Positions 19,511 to 27,477 of a stretch of 64,000 bases of DNA are shown here, in pieces; position 1 is the first letter of the stretch; each line of letters starts with the position of its first letter. The notes beneath the pieces were generated by a model. It was not told where the DNA came from and ran no database searches. It worked only from the letters and a program-made list of their open reading frames with translations. Source of the stretch: Chitinophaga polysaccharea (GTDB taxonomy: Bacteria; Bacteroidota; Bacteroidia; Chitinophagales; Chitinophagaceae); contig NZ_CABFVU010000004.1 in assembly GCF_902150045.1 (NCBI RefSeq), positions 620,001 to 684,000 on the forward strand. Reading direction: 5' to 3'. The position numbers and the translations under genes were made by a program.

Positions 19511-19550
19511 AAAAAGCGCCGGTACATTTGCAGATGTACCGGCGCTTTTT
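19511..19550. terminator. Bidirectional terminator between susD-like and sigma-factor genes
   Basis: A perfect 17-bp inverted repeat (AAAAAGCGCCGGTACAT at 19511-19527, complement 19534-19550) with a 6-base loop. A-rich and T-rich ends give a U-tract on either transcript. It serves the convergent genes ending at 19503 and 19553. Confidence 0.92.
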
Positions 19551-19552
19551 AT

Positions 19553-20107
19553 TTATCCTAAAAATGAAAAAAGCATATGTTTCAGCCTGAACTTTAAACG
19601 TTCCAGGGCTTTGTGGATCTGGTTGTCCACCGTTTTTTTACTGATGTTAAGTGTTTGGGCGATCTCCTTTGAGCTCATGCCTTCTTCCCGGCTGTATTGA
19701 AAAATGAGCCTGCATTTTTCCGGCAGCTGGTCTATTTCCTTATATACAAGCTCCAGTATTTTCCTGTTATGTACCGCATCGCTGATTTCGGGCGTCAGTT
19801 CAGCATGTTTGTCCATCGCCGCATCCCTGGTATATTTCCGCGCATAAGCCTTTTTCCTGATCTGGGTGAGCACCTGGTATTTAACGGCCGTTACAAGGTA
19901 GTTTTCGAACTGTCCTATTTCCACTTTCTTCCTGTTATTCCACAAACTTAAAAATACGTCGTGCACCACGTCTTCTGCTGCCACAGCATCTTTCAGGTGC
20001 TTATTGGCAACAATGAACAATTTCTCCCAATACCGTTTGTATAAATCGTTAAACAAATCTCTATCACCGTCGGCTAAAAAAGCAGGTGATTCTTCAGACG
20101 TGGACAT
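19553..20107 (-). CDS. ECF-type RNA polymerase sigma-70 factor
   Basis: 184 residues with region 2 at about 14-85 (FNDLYKRYWEKLFIVANKHL; AAEDVVHDVFLSLWNNRKKV) and region 4 at about 125-175 (LPEKCRLIFQYSREEGMSSK, then a helix-turn-helix with NISKKTVDNQIHKALERLK). It converges on SusD of locus 2, whose FecR gene at 12782 has no adjacent sigma gene, so it is the best candidate partner. Being outside the operon it would not be co-transcribed with its anti-sigma, which is unusual. A TATATTTG box upstream (20179-20186) fits its own promoter. Confidence 0.92.
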   Translation of the reverse strand: MSTSEESPAFLADGDRDLFNDLYKRYWEKLFIVANKHLKDAVAAEDVVHDVFLSLWNNRKKVEIGQFENYLVTAVKYQVLTQIRKKAYARKYTRDAAMDKHAELTPEISDAVHNRKILELVYKEIDQLPEKCRLIFQYSREEGMSSKEIAQTLNISKKTVDNQIHKALERLKFRLKHMLFSFLG

Positions 20108-20178
20108 AAATGTAATAACCTATTTAATCAGGAATAGCTGTACTGATCTGGATTGCTAAAGAGATCTTCATAATGGTA

Positions 20179-20186
20179 CAAATATA
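20179..20186 (-). promoter_or_regulatory. Bacteroidota -7 box for the sigma-factor gene
   Basis: On the minus strand the sequence reads TATATTTG, matching TAnnTTTG, 71 bases before the start codon at 20107. No convincing -33 TTG accompanies it. Confidence 0.4.
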
Positions 20187-20541
20187 CTATATTCTGGTGC
20201 ATTATGGCGCCATATGCTGGTGTTATATGTGAAATCCGGTCGCGGTGCATAGCTGGACAGGTACTGCCAGCAGTCGGGCGTATCCAAGCAGAAAGTGTTG
20301 GAGCGGGTAATGGGAGATGATATAAAATACCTCGAAAATATTTTTAACTGGCATCTCCCGGCTACAACATACGCCTATGCACAGCAGCGTTATAACAAGC
20401 CGGAACATGCAGCAACCCGGACGGCGCTCAGCGAACGTTTTGCGAAGAAAATAAGGCGGCTGAAGGGGCCGCCCCTGTAACCCCTGCTATATGGCAGTTA
20501 TTCAAATGTTAATCACAAACTGCGGGATCAGTAAAATCTGG
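20187..20541. other. Gene-poor stretch with a possible 75-codon remnant
   Basis: Between the sigma factor and the broken LuxR-type gene there is no clear gene. One open stretch on the + strand (20253-20480) reads RYCQQSGVSKQKVLERVMGD and on to a basic end (KKIRRLKGPPL), without a good start codon. It looks like the tail of a small alpha-helical protein, but I recognise no family; it may be chance. Confidence 0.2.
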
Positions 20542-20549
20542 TATATTTG
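20542..20549 (+). promoter_or_regulatory. Bacteroidota -7 box TATATTTG
   Basis: TATATTTG fits TAnnTTTG and is the only good -7 box in the 130 bases before the broken LuxR-type gene at 20673. Confidence 0.4.
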
Positions 20550-20672
20550 CTTGTCCCTGACCCCGTTGCATGTGAAACGCTGGTAAGTTAGGCAGTGTCC
20601 CATACGCCTGGAATAAAAAATATCCCTGTTAGCAAACTGTCATGTCAGGACAAATCTGTCAATATTAAAGGT

Positions 20673-21420
20673 ATGTCTGCAATTCTACAAAACAACGAGT
20701 TCCTTTGGGTAAGTTATAATGAAAAAGAAGACCTGCTTCATAACCGTTTGGTGAATGCCAGAGTACGGAAGATTTAATGAGGGGGATCTCTATCTACAAA
20801 GAAATTTTTGAGCGTGTATTGCCATCCAGGATACTCTGGGATTCGTCGGATTTTCATTTTGTGATCCCCCGGATCTGCAGCAGTGGGTATACCACTTCCT
20901 GGACAAACCTGCCAGCGATACCGGGCTGGAATTTAATGTAGGGCACGTGGTATCGCCCAATGTACTTGCACAGGTATCTGTGATGGAGATCTATTCCAAA
21001 AATGACCCTTTGACCTTTCGCCCCAGGTACTTTTCACATATTAACCAGGCCATGCAGTGGATGACCTTACCCCAGCAGCCCCCGGATGATGTAAATATGC
21101 AGATAGATAAGCACTGTAAAGACAACCGGGCCCGGATCATACTGGATGTATCGACGGACCTGTTGCCGGATTATCTGCGTGAATTCCGGCGCATGTTTGA
21201 AAACAGGGCGTTCCTGGTGGAAAAGATGCACTTATATGCTACGCTCAGCAAACGGGAAAAAGAAATCCTGTCGCTCATCACCAGGCATCACAGTAACCAG
21301 GAAATTGCCGACAGGTATGCTATTTCACTGAACACTGCTAAAACCCACCGCAAGAATATCATTTATAAATTAAGATGTAAAAATAACGCTGAACTCATGT
21401 ACTACCAGGTGTTTGGCTAA
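20673..21420 (+). pseudogene. LuxR-type regulator broken by two frameshifts
   Basis: Three reading frames joined end to end match the intact regulator at 11803-12567. Frame 1 (from ATG 20673) gives MSAILQNNEFLWVSYNEKED. Near 20742-20753 the match moves to frame 3: FGECQSTEDL...YKEIFERVLPSRILWD, against FFECRSSDDY...FKEVYYKVKPARTLWD in the intact protein. At a run of five C (20866-20870) it moves to frame 2: PDLQQWVYHFLDKPA and onward to the C-terminal LuxR helix-turn-helix (LSKREKEILSLITRHHSNQE; ISLNTAKTHRKNIIYKL). The DNA-binding part alone remains translatable from 20947. True inactivation or sequencing errors in the C-run cannot be told apart here. Confidence 0.8.
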
Positions 21421-21421
21421 T

Positions 21422-21443
21422 TACCCACTAGTGGGTATTTTTT
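21422..21443 (+). terminator. Terminator after the broken LuxR-type gene
   Basis: TACCCACTAGTGGGTA (21422-21437) is a perfect 16-base palindrome followed by a run of T (21438-21443), starting two bases after the stop codon. Confidence 0.6.
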
Positions 21444-21677
21444 AAATGGCGGCAGGTTTTGAACTTTGGGGCATCCCATGGGGACAAACCATTTACGTAT
21501 GAAATACCATCAAACCAGAATTACATGTTATATAACGCTCACGGGTACACTTAAGCACAATATTATTACCGGCGCCATTACAATGAACAGAAACGATGGT
21601 GCGCCCGGCACGCCGGATGATACCATTTTCATATCTATTCCCATCAAACACTTATATTAAAAAGCGATACGTTACCC
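21444..21677. other. Intergenic stretch before the PKD lipoprotein gene
   Basis: No supported gene. An open frame from an ATG at 21499 (about 53 codons) reads MKYHQTRITCYITLTGTLKH and ends 17 bases before the next gene. It has no recognisable domain and no clear start signal, and is more likely 5' untranslated leader. Confidence 0.25.
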
Positions 21678-23111
21678 ATGAAAAAAATATTGTTGATTGC
21701 CTGTATCTGTACCTGCATTACTGCCTGTAAAAAGGGCGATAGCACAACATCTCCCACGGGAAATGATCCGAAAGTTTCGGCGGCATTTTCCTTCACCATT
21801 GCCGATACGGCCGTTTATCCCTTTAAGGTGAATTTTGAGAATCTTTCCCAGAATGCCAGATCCTACTCCTGGACTTTCGGAAATGGTGAAAGCAGTACGG
21901 AACGGCAGCCGGTTGTAACTTATACTACCAATGGCAACTATACGGTGCGACTGGTAGCAGCTGATGGCAGCCGGAAAGATACTGTTGAGAAAACAGTTAC
22001 TATCAATATCAAAAGCCCCATCGCTGATTTCGCCTTTACCACGCCTGATATCCTGAAACCCAGTCAGCTTGCTTTTACCAGTACGGCGGTGAGAGGTAAA
22101 GATTACCTGTGGAATTTCGGAGATGGCAGCACCTCAACACTGCCCAATCCCACGCATACCTATGCAGCCAATGGTAAGGTTACTGTAAAGTTAACAGTGA
22201 AAAACCCTGTTGGGGAAGCGGTAGTGACCAAAGAACTGAATATCAGCAATACGGTTTCCTATACCTCATTTGATGGCAAACAGTATAGTCTGTTCCCCTG
22301 GCCCGGCAACCGGGTCGTTATTTTATCCCGCAACCTTAATCTTGATCCGGCGGTAATGATTAAATGGGTAAGCACTATGGACAGCGTTTATGGCTTTTAC
22401 AGGGCCTGCACAGGACGGGATCCGGGACCCGCCAAAATACTGGATGGCCGCAGTGTGATTGCCGATGTACCTGCCACCTGTGGTGCGGGCTGCGGTTACC
22501 TGGGCGCAACCGGTATCGAAATTCTCAATACCAACTTCGATATTATTTACAATGGTATCCGCACCAATAACCAGTTCGACCAGGTACCTTTTTATGAATT
22601 CGGGAGGAACTTCTGGTTTTATGGAGATCAGCTGGCCTATAAGGCAAACGATCCTGTTACTACCGGCTATGCAGTGCTGATGCGTTTCATGAGTCTTGAT
22701 GCCACCGGTGTGCAGGGTGGTCCTTTTGTGGGCAGCACCGTAATGCCTTATGCGGAGTTCAAAAGCGCCGTTGTAAAACTGGTAGATCAGTATACGGCTA
22801 ATACTTCGCTCAACTGGAACAACACACTGGGTGCAAATACAGGTGTGCCGGGCGGTTTTGGCGGAGCTACAGATCTGTTTGCCTCCTTTTGCATGCGGTT
22901 AAAAAGGGATTATGGCGGGGAAAATTTTATCCGTAATGTATGGAAACAAGCCGGTAGCCGCCCCGCTGCAGTTACTACACAGGATGCGGTTGATAACTTT
23001 ATCCTGGCGGCATGTGCGGCAGCTAATAAAAACCTTACCACGCTGTTTGTAACCACCTGGCGCTGGCCTATGAGTGACGCGGCGAAAACGGTTGCTGCGC
23101 AATATCCGTGA
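21678..23111 (+). CDS. Lipoprotein with two PKD domains and a C-terminal domain of unknown role
   Basis: 477 residues, with a lipobox ending at Cys17 (CTCITAC). Two PKD domains follow: about 35-110 (FENLSQNARSYSWTFGNGES) and about 115-195 (YLWNFGDGSTSTLPNPTHTY). Each has the WxFG(D/N)G core and a closing TVKL-type strand. The remaining 275 residues form a separate globular domain (FPWPGNRVVILSRNLNLDPA; VPFYEFGRNFWFYGDQLAY; ATDLFASFCMRLKRDYGG) that looks like a secreted enzyme or binding domain; I see no HExxH zinc motif and do not assign a function. Probably surface-exposed. It seems monocistronic. Confidence 0.75.
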   Translation: MKKILLIACICTCITACKKGDSTTSPTGNDPKVSAAFSFTIADTAVYPFKVNFENLSQNARSYSWTFGNGESSTERQPVVTYTTNGNYTVRLVAADGSRKDTVEKTVTINIKSPIADFAFTTPDILKPSQLAFTSTAVRGKDYLWNFGDGSTSTLPNPTHTYAANGKVTVKLTVKNPVGEAVVTKELNISNTVSYTSFDGKQYSLFPWPGNRVVILSRNLNLDPAVMIKWVSTMDSVYGFYRACTGRDPGPAKILDGRSVIADVPATCGAGCGYLGATGIEILNTNFDIIYNGIRTNNQFDQVPFYEFGRNFWFYGDQLAYKANDPVTTGYAVLMRFMSLDATGVQGGPFVGSTVMPYAEFKSAVVKLVDQYTANTSLNWNNTLGANTGVPGGFGGATDLFASFCMRLKRDYGGENFIRNVWKQAGSRPAAVTTQDAVDNFILAACAAANKNLTTLFVTTWRWPMSDAAKTVAAQYP

Positions 23112-23195
23112 GTGAACAGGAGTAAAGGTTCTGCAAATAATATTTGTTTATTAAGGGGTAATTAGTTATTTTTTGAAGACATATATTCACCCTGT

Positions 23196-24794
23196 ATGTC
23201 ATCAAGCCTCCTCAAAACAACAGCTCCCGGCGCTTCCCGTGCTGCTGCTAACCAACCGGTTCCTCATAATGGTATCGCGTATCCGGCAGTTACAGCCCAG
23301 CCTGTATTACAGGGCCTGGGGATCATACAGCTCAAAATTGATAAGCAACTGGCCAAAGGAAGTGATAAACAGGCGATTCAAAACTACCTGAAAGGACCGG
23401 TGAATACACGCAACCAGACTTTTTCAGAAGCGGTGGAAGAAGTGCTGGTGTTATTCCCCGAACTGAGTAATAAACTCGGAATCCTGAAAGCATGGATAGT
23501 ATTACAGGAATCCCTGCCGGGGGAAGATGTAGGTACAATGACAGACTGCATCACCCGTTTGACAGAGGGCGTCAATGCTGTTTATGTACAGCATACGCCT
23601 TATCCTAACCTCGCGTCTAAAAACGTTATCCCAGACAAACCTTTTACTATTCCGCAAAGCGAAAACAGCCAGGCGCTGTCACTTCAACTATATAATGCCA
23701 TTGATAAGAAAGCGAAGGAACTGTTTATACTCGTGAAAGCGAAAGATAATAGCGCGAAAACAGAATTGGGAAACCTCTTACGTTATGATGAAGAACATGA
23801 CAGCTATAAAGGCTATATGCTGGGGGTGCTGATTATAGACGGAAAGTTGTTTGCCACTTGTTCCGGCGGCGTATCCACTGGTTTCAGAACCATTGCGCAA
23901 TCACTGGGGATGCAGTATGTGCAGTCTGTGATGGATGTGGATCAGGCCAGGGCAATTGTTGCAAAACAACTAAGCCCGCAGGATTTCGGAACGGGGGAGG
24001 AAAAGAATATTGTGAAAGAACATGCGCAGGGAAAAGAGGTGAAAACCGGATTAACCGGTACCTGTGCAGCCCCGAAGCTGATCTGGTCTATCATTGACGG
24101 AAGTAGTCTGAAATTGCATCCTACTACTTTGTTGCATGCTTCCATGACGGAAAGATGGGTATCGCCGCTTAATACAAATAGTACTGTTCCTATTGTTGAC
24201 GCACATGGCAAGGTAATAGAATATGGCAGCGGTGATATTGTACCTTCCTGTAAGGCATGTCAGCATTTAATGCATGGTTTGGAAGACAAGCTGCATCAGC
24301 GGCTGGCAGAGAGTCTTAAATTTAAATTATACCGGGAAGAAGAAATGTCCGCAGAAAGCATAGAAAAGAAAAAAGTGGAGAAAGAACAAAAAGCGGCGAT
24401 GGATAAAGAATATGGAAACGAAAGCCTCAACGAGTTTTCCGATGAAGTACAGGCGTTAGACGAGGCCATAAGGAAATTATTGGGAACTATTCTGAAAGGG
24501 GATAATTCCGTTCTGAAAGAGGAACTGGGTTTCCTGAAAGACGAAACAGACAGGCTGGAGGAATTACGTTTTAACCTGCATGCCTTTGCAAAGATCTCAT
24601 TGGGTAATAAGCGGGAAACTGTATTGGCGGCATTGGAGCAATTGAAAGAAGGACAAAAAGTTATTGCCACCATGGTGGAAGGGATCACCGATTTTTGGGT
24701 GGCTGCAGAGCGGAAGTCGGCCGAGGAAAAGCAGTCGGCGCCGTCATCCAAAAAAGGTAGTCAGTCAGGGACGAGAAAGCGAAGAGGGAAATAA
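23196..24794 (+). CDS. Protein with deaminase-like CAxP...PSCxxC signature; possible toxin
   Basis: 532 residues, no signal peptide or membrane segment. The first 45 residues are Pro/Ala-rich (NQPVPHNGIAYPAVTAQPVL), like the flexible N-termini of some exported Bacteroidota effectors. At about 205-360 lies a stretch with the order of motifs seen in the deaminase superfamily: a strand pair (YMLGVLIIDGKLFATCSGGV), then GTCAAPKLIWS (Cys290, Ala292) and later VPSCKACQHLM (Cys352, Cys355). These would be the three zinc ligands, but Ala292 takes the place where active deaminases carry Glu. The C-terminal 170 residues are charged coiled-coil-like helices ending in a basic tail. A membrane protein gene follows after 34 bases. 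Function is inference; it could also be a non-catalytic relative. Confidence 0.5.
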   Translation: MSSSLLKTTAPGASRAAANQPVPHNGIAYPAVTAQPVLQGLGIIQLKIDKQLAKGSDKQAIQNYLKGPVNTRNQTFSEAVEEVLVLFPELSNKLGILKAWIVLQESLPGEDVGTMTDCITRLTEGVNAVYVQHTPYPNLASKNVIPDKPFTIPQSENSQALSLQLYNAIDKKAKELFILVKAKDNSAKTELGNLLRYDEEHDSYKGYMLGVLIIDGKLFATCSGGVSTGFRTIAQSLGMQYVQSVMDVDQARAIVAKQLSPQDFGTGEEKNIVKEHAQGKEVKTGLTGTCAAPKLIWSIIDGSSLKLHPTTLLHASMTERWVSPLNTNSTVPIVDAHGKVIEYGSGDIVPSCKACQHLMHGLEDKLHQRLAESLKFKLYREEEMSAESIEKKKVEKEQKAAMDKEYGNESLNEFSDEVQALDEAIRKLLGTILKGDNSVLKEELGFLKDETDRLEELRFNLHAFAKISLGNKRETVLAALEQLKEGQKVIATMVEGITDFWVAAERKSAEEKQSAPSSKKGSQSGTRKRRGK

Positions 24795-24828
24795 TGATAG
24801 TGGAATTTAAGATGAACAGCCCGTTTAG

Positions 24829-25656
24829 ATGAATAAGAAAAATTTTTTACAAAATATTACCGGGTATATATTTTCTGCGGCCGCCGGCGTCTTTTTTATA
24901 GCTATCTGGAATCCCTTTCAATTGGCTGTTTACAGCCTTTTTATCGGTGTTGTTATCTATTTCATATTAAACATCCGGCAGCACGGGAAACTACAATTAA
25001 ACAACCATCATTTAAGAAAATCCCTTTTTTATACCGGGGGTATATATTTCTTAATAATAACATTATACTCTCTGTCGCCTTACCTGCGTTTGAAAGAATT
25101 TCAATGGACGCATCCGGGCTATCACGCAGTGCAGGGAGAAGTTACTGTTTCCGGGTATGACGTATATAAACAACGGGGCAATTTATACAGTTTCGTTAAT
25201 GTTGATTACAGCTACTATGTTAATGGCAATCATTATCAGCAGCAACAAAAAGCTGCGCTGAAATTTTATTCTTTCCCCATATTTTCCAACACAAAAACCG
25301 GTTATTTAAGAGATGAAGTTGCCCGCAGGTTTAGCCGGATACAACAGCAGAAAAGTTATGTGATCATGGTAAATGATCAGCAGCCCGCCAGCAGCCGCTT
25401 CTTTAGCAGTAAGCAAGCGTTTTACTGCAGTGGAAGCGCATTGAAGAATTTCCTGGCAGGAATACTGTTTATGCTGGCTGTTTTTGCCCTGGTAGGTTTC
25501 CTGGCATTTTTATTCAGAAATTATAAAGCTCCTTCCCCGGTGAACAGGAAACAATTACAACAACGGATAATAAAGATCATATTGATTATTTTTGGATTGC
25601 TTTTTACAATTTACCTGGCATTCCTGATTTATTTTAAAAGTACAGGTAAATTGTAA
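24829..25656 (+). CDS. Membrane protein with DUF3592-like extracytoplasmic domain
   Basis: 275 residues. Four or five membrane segments: two near the N-terminus (ITGYIFSAAAGVFFIAIW; LAVYSLFIGVVIYFILNI), one at about 66-82 (GGIYFLIITLYSL) and two at the C-terminus (FLAGILFMLAVFALVGFLAF; IILIIFGLLFTIYLAFLIYF). The middle part (VNVDYSYYVNGNHYQQQQKA) resembles DUF3592 domains. It lies 34 bases after the deaminase-like gene in the same direction and may be co-transcribed; an immunity role is possible but unproven. Confidence 0.6.
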   Translation: MNKKNFLQNITGYIFSAAAGVFFIAIWNPFQLAVYSLFIGVVIYFILNIRQHGKLQLNNHHLRKSLFYTGGIYFLIITLYSLSPYLRLKEFQWTHPGYHAVQGEVTVSGYDVYKQRGNLYSFVNVDYSYYVNGNHYQQQQKAALKFYSFPIFSNTKTGYLRDEVARRFSRIQQQKSYVIMVNDQQPASSRFFSSKQAFYCSGSALKNFLAGILFMLAVFALVGFLAFLFRNYKAPSPVNRKQLQQRIIKIILIIFGLLFTIYLAFLIYFKSTGKL

Positions 25657-25697
25657 ACAGTACTTACTTAAAACCAACCGACCAAAAAAATGTACGT

Positions 25698-26153
25698 ATG
25701 AGAAAGCTGTTATCTGCGCTGTTCCTCTTTGCTCTTCCTGCACTTGCCGGCGCACAGGTGATGAATCCTGTAAAATGGAATTTTACGGCAAAAAAGCTGA
25801 ATGCAAGTACTTTTGAATTACATATGACAGCCATGATAGATCCCGGCTGGCATATGTATGCACAGGATACAGGAGAGGGGCCGGTTCCAACTTCGTTCAG
25901 TTTTATTAAAAATCCCCTGGTAATGCCTGTTGGAAAAGCAAAGGAGCTGGGGAAACTGAAGAAGGAATTTGACAGCAATTTTAATTCAGAGATGAAGTAT
26001 TATGAGCAGCAGGTTGATTTTGTACAAACTGTGACCATAAAAGGTAAGGCAGCTACAAAGGTAAAAGGAGTGGTGGAATTTATGGCATGCAACGATCACG
26101 AGTGCCTGCCTTCAAAGAAGCTGAGCTTTGATATGAATGTAGGTGGCAAATAA
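25698..26153 (+). CDS. Stand-alone DsbD N-terminal-type (nDsbD/DsbC-like) periplasmic protein
   Basis: 151 residues with a signal peptide (MRKLLSALFLFALPALAGAQ). The rest is one immunoglobulin-like domain as in the N-terminal part of the thiol:disulphide interchange protein DsbD (MNPVKWNFTAKKLN; MIDPGWHMYAQDTGEGPVPT; FMACNDHECLPSKKLSF). The CNDHEC pair is where nDsbD holds its redox-active cysteines. The membrane and thioredoxin parts of DsbD are absent, so it would depend on a partner coded elsewhere to pass electrons to periplasmic thiols. It is 41 bases from the preceding gene and ends before a terminator. Confidence 0.8.
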   Translation: MRKLLSALFLFALPALAGAQVMNPVKWNFTAKKLNASTFELHMTAMIDPGWHMYAQDTGEGPVPTSFSFIKNPLVMPVGKAKELGKLKKEFDSNFNSEMKYYEQQVDFVQTVTIKGKAATKVKGVVEFMACNDHECLPSKKLSFDMNVGGK

Positions 26154-26192
26154 AAAGGCTGCCTCCGGCTGGCACTCAGCTAATAAAAAGTG

Positions 26193-26224
26193 AAGGCCTT
26201 CACACCGGCAGGTTTGAAGGCCTT
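26193..26224. terminator. Bidirectional terminator
   Basis: AAGGCCTTCA (26193-26202) and its complement (26215-26224) form a 10-bp stem with a 12-base loop, flanked by A-rich and T-rich sequence. It lies between the convergent genes ending at 26153 and 26243. Confidence 0.75.
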
Positions 26225-26242
26225 TTATATTGAATGCAGGTC

Positions 26243-26692
26243 TCATGCATCAGGTATTTCAGGCTCTACCAGCTTAGCCAGCTTTTCCAGCGACTCCTGC
26301 CAGCCCAGATAGCACATTTCTACGGGTATAGCAGACGGAATTCCTTCCTGGGTGATTTTTATTTCCGTTCCGGCAATAGTTTTCCTTAACGATACGGAAG
26401 TAACCATTTCTCCCGGTAAATTAGGATCATCAAATTTATCAGTGTATTTCAAAAACTCATTAGGTTTGAGCTCCAGGTATACGCCACCAAATGAATGACT
26501 GTTGCCTGTATTAAAATTCTGGAAGGACGCTTTGAAAGCCCCACCTACTTTTACTTCCTGTTCGTGAACAGTACAAACGAATCCATAAGGAGGCAACCAT
26601 GAAGCAATGGCATTGGATTCAGTAAATGCGCGATAAACTTTTTCGGGCGATGTTTTAAGCATCCGGTGCAGTGAAACAGTGTTGTTTGACAT
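26243..26692 (-). CDS. SRPBCC (AHSA1-like) domain protein
   Basis: 149 residues forming one START-like/Bet v1-like fold of the AHSA1 group. Hallmarks are SLHRMLKTSPEKVYRAFTES, IASWLPPYGFVCTV, KVGGAFKASF, EFLKYTDKFDDPNLPGEMVT and the closing helix YLGWQESLEKLAKLVEPE. Proteins of this kind bind hydrophobic ligands or act as small stress-related proteins; the ligand cannot be read from sequence. No membrane or export signal. It stands alone, divergent from the YbaK-domain gene at 26923. Confidence 0.82.
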   Translation of the reverse strand: MSNNTVSLHRMLKTSPEKVYRAFTESNAIASWLPPYGFVCTVHEQEVKVGGAFKASFQNFNTGNSHSFGGVYLELKPNEFLKYTDKFDDPNLPGEMVTSVSLRKTIAGTEIKITQEGIPSAIPVEMCYLGWQESLEKLAKLVEPEIPDA

Positions 26693-26895
26693 AAGATATA
26701 ATTTTATTCCTACTCATCTGGCTTTTCGGTTCCGCCCGTTTTTAGAGTGTTGCTGCTCCACTTATGTTGTGCCGGCTGTTTATTTTTAACCTTCGACATA
26801 ACAAAGGTGATAAGAAATTCAGATTTGTATGAAGGGGATATACGACAATCTGGAGGGTGGTTTGCGACCGGGTTCGTTTTTTAGCGCCTATCGGC

Positions 26896-26903
26896 TATCT
26901 TTG
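26896..26903 (+). promoter_or_regulatory. Bacteroidota -7 box TATCTTTG
   Basis: TATCTTTG matches TAnnTTTG and lies 19 bases before the ATG at 26923. Because it falls inside a longer upstream reading frame, it supports 26923 rather than 26857 as the real start. Confidence 0.6.
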
Positions 26904-26922
26904 GCCATTGAAAAGGACAGTA

Positions 26923-27474
26923 ATGAGTATGGATATGTATTTCGTTAGCGAGGTAAAACAAACCGGACCACCGGTGTTCAAAACACCATTGCAACAAATG
27001 GTATATGAAATGTTCAGGGATAAGGGCGTGAAGTATGAGCGGGTAGACACTGATCCCGCTATTACAATGGAAGATTGTATCAGGATAGATCAGAGACTGA
27101 ACATGAAAACAGTAAAAACACTCTTTCTCTGTAACCGGCAGCAAACAAATTTTTACCTGGTGGTTACTACCGCCGGAAAACCTTTTAAAACAAAAGATCT
27201 GAGTGCAGCGCTGGGGATTTCCCGCCTGTCCTTTGCCCCGGTTGAATTATTGCATTCCATGCTGGGAACGGATGTGGGGGCAGCAACGGTATTTGGCCTG
27301 ATGCTGGACGTGAAAATGGATGTACAGCTGGTAATCGATAACGATATTCTTTCGGAAGAGTGGTATGGCTGCAGCGATGGCACTACCACCAGTTATCTTA
27401 AGCTGAGCACAGCATGGGTGATGAACGAATTTATTCCTTCTACCGGCCATACACCGAAATTCGTACAGCTATAA
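26923..27474 (+). CDS. YbaK/aminoacyl-tRNA-deacylase-domain protein
   Basis: 183 residues from ATG 26923 (MSMDMYFVSEVK); nearby Mets at 26929 and 26935 are also possible. The domain resembles the YbaK/ProX trans-editing family: the N-terminal helix (VYEMFRDKGVKYERVDTDPA), MKTVKTLFLCNRQQTNFYLV, the lysine-bearing AGKPFKTKDLSAALG, FAPVELLHSMLGTDVGAATV and a final LKLSTAWVMNEFI. Such proteins hydrolyse mischarged aminoacyl-tRNA (often Ala- or Cys-tRNAPro). It ends three bases from the convergent DUF4256 gene. Confidence 0.8.
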   Translation: MSMDMYFVSEVKQTGPPVFKTPLQQMVYEMFRDKGVKYERVDTDPAITMEDCIRIDQRLNMKTVKTLFLCNRQQTNFYLVVTTAGKPFKTKDLSAALGISRLSFAPVELLHSMLGTDVGAATVFGLMLDVKMDVQLVIDNDILSEEWYGCSDGTTTSYLKLSTAWVMNEFIPSTGHTPKFVQL

Positions 27475-27477
27475 CCG

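Noticed and set aside
20253..20480. Open stretch of about 75 codons as a real gene
   Set aside because: No good start codon and no family recognised; kept only as a remark on the gene-poor stretch.
26857..26922. Upstream start for the YbaK-domain gene
   Set aside because: A TATCTTTG promoter box lies at 26896-26903, inside that extension.
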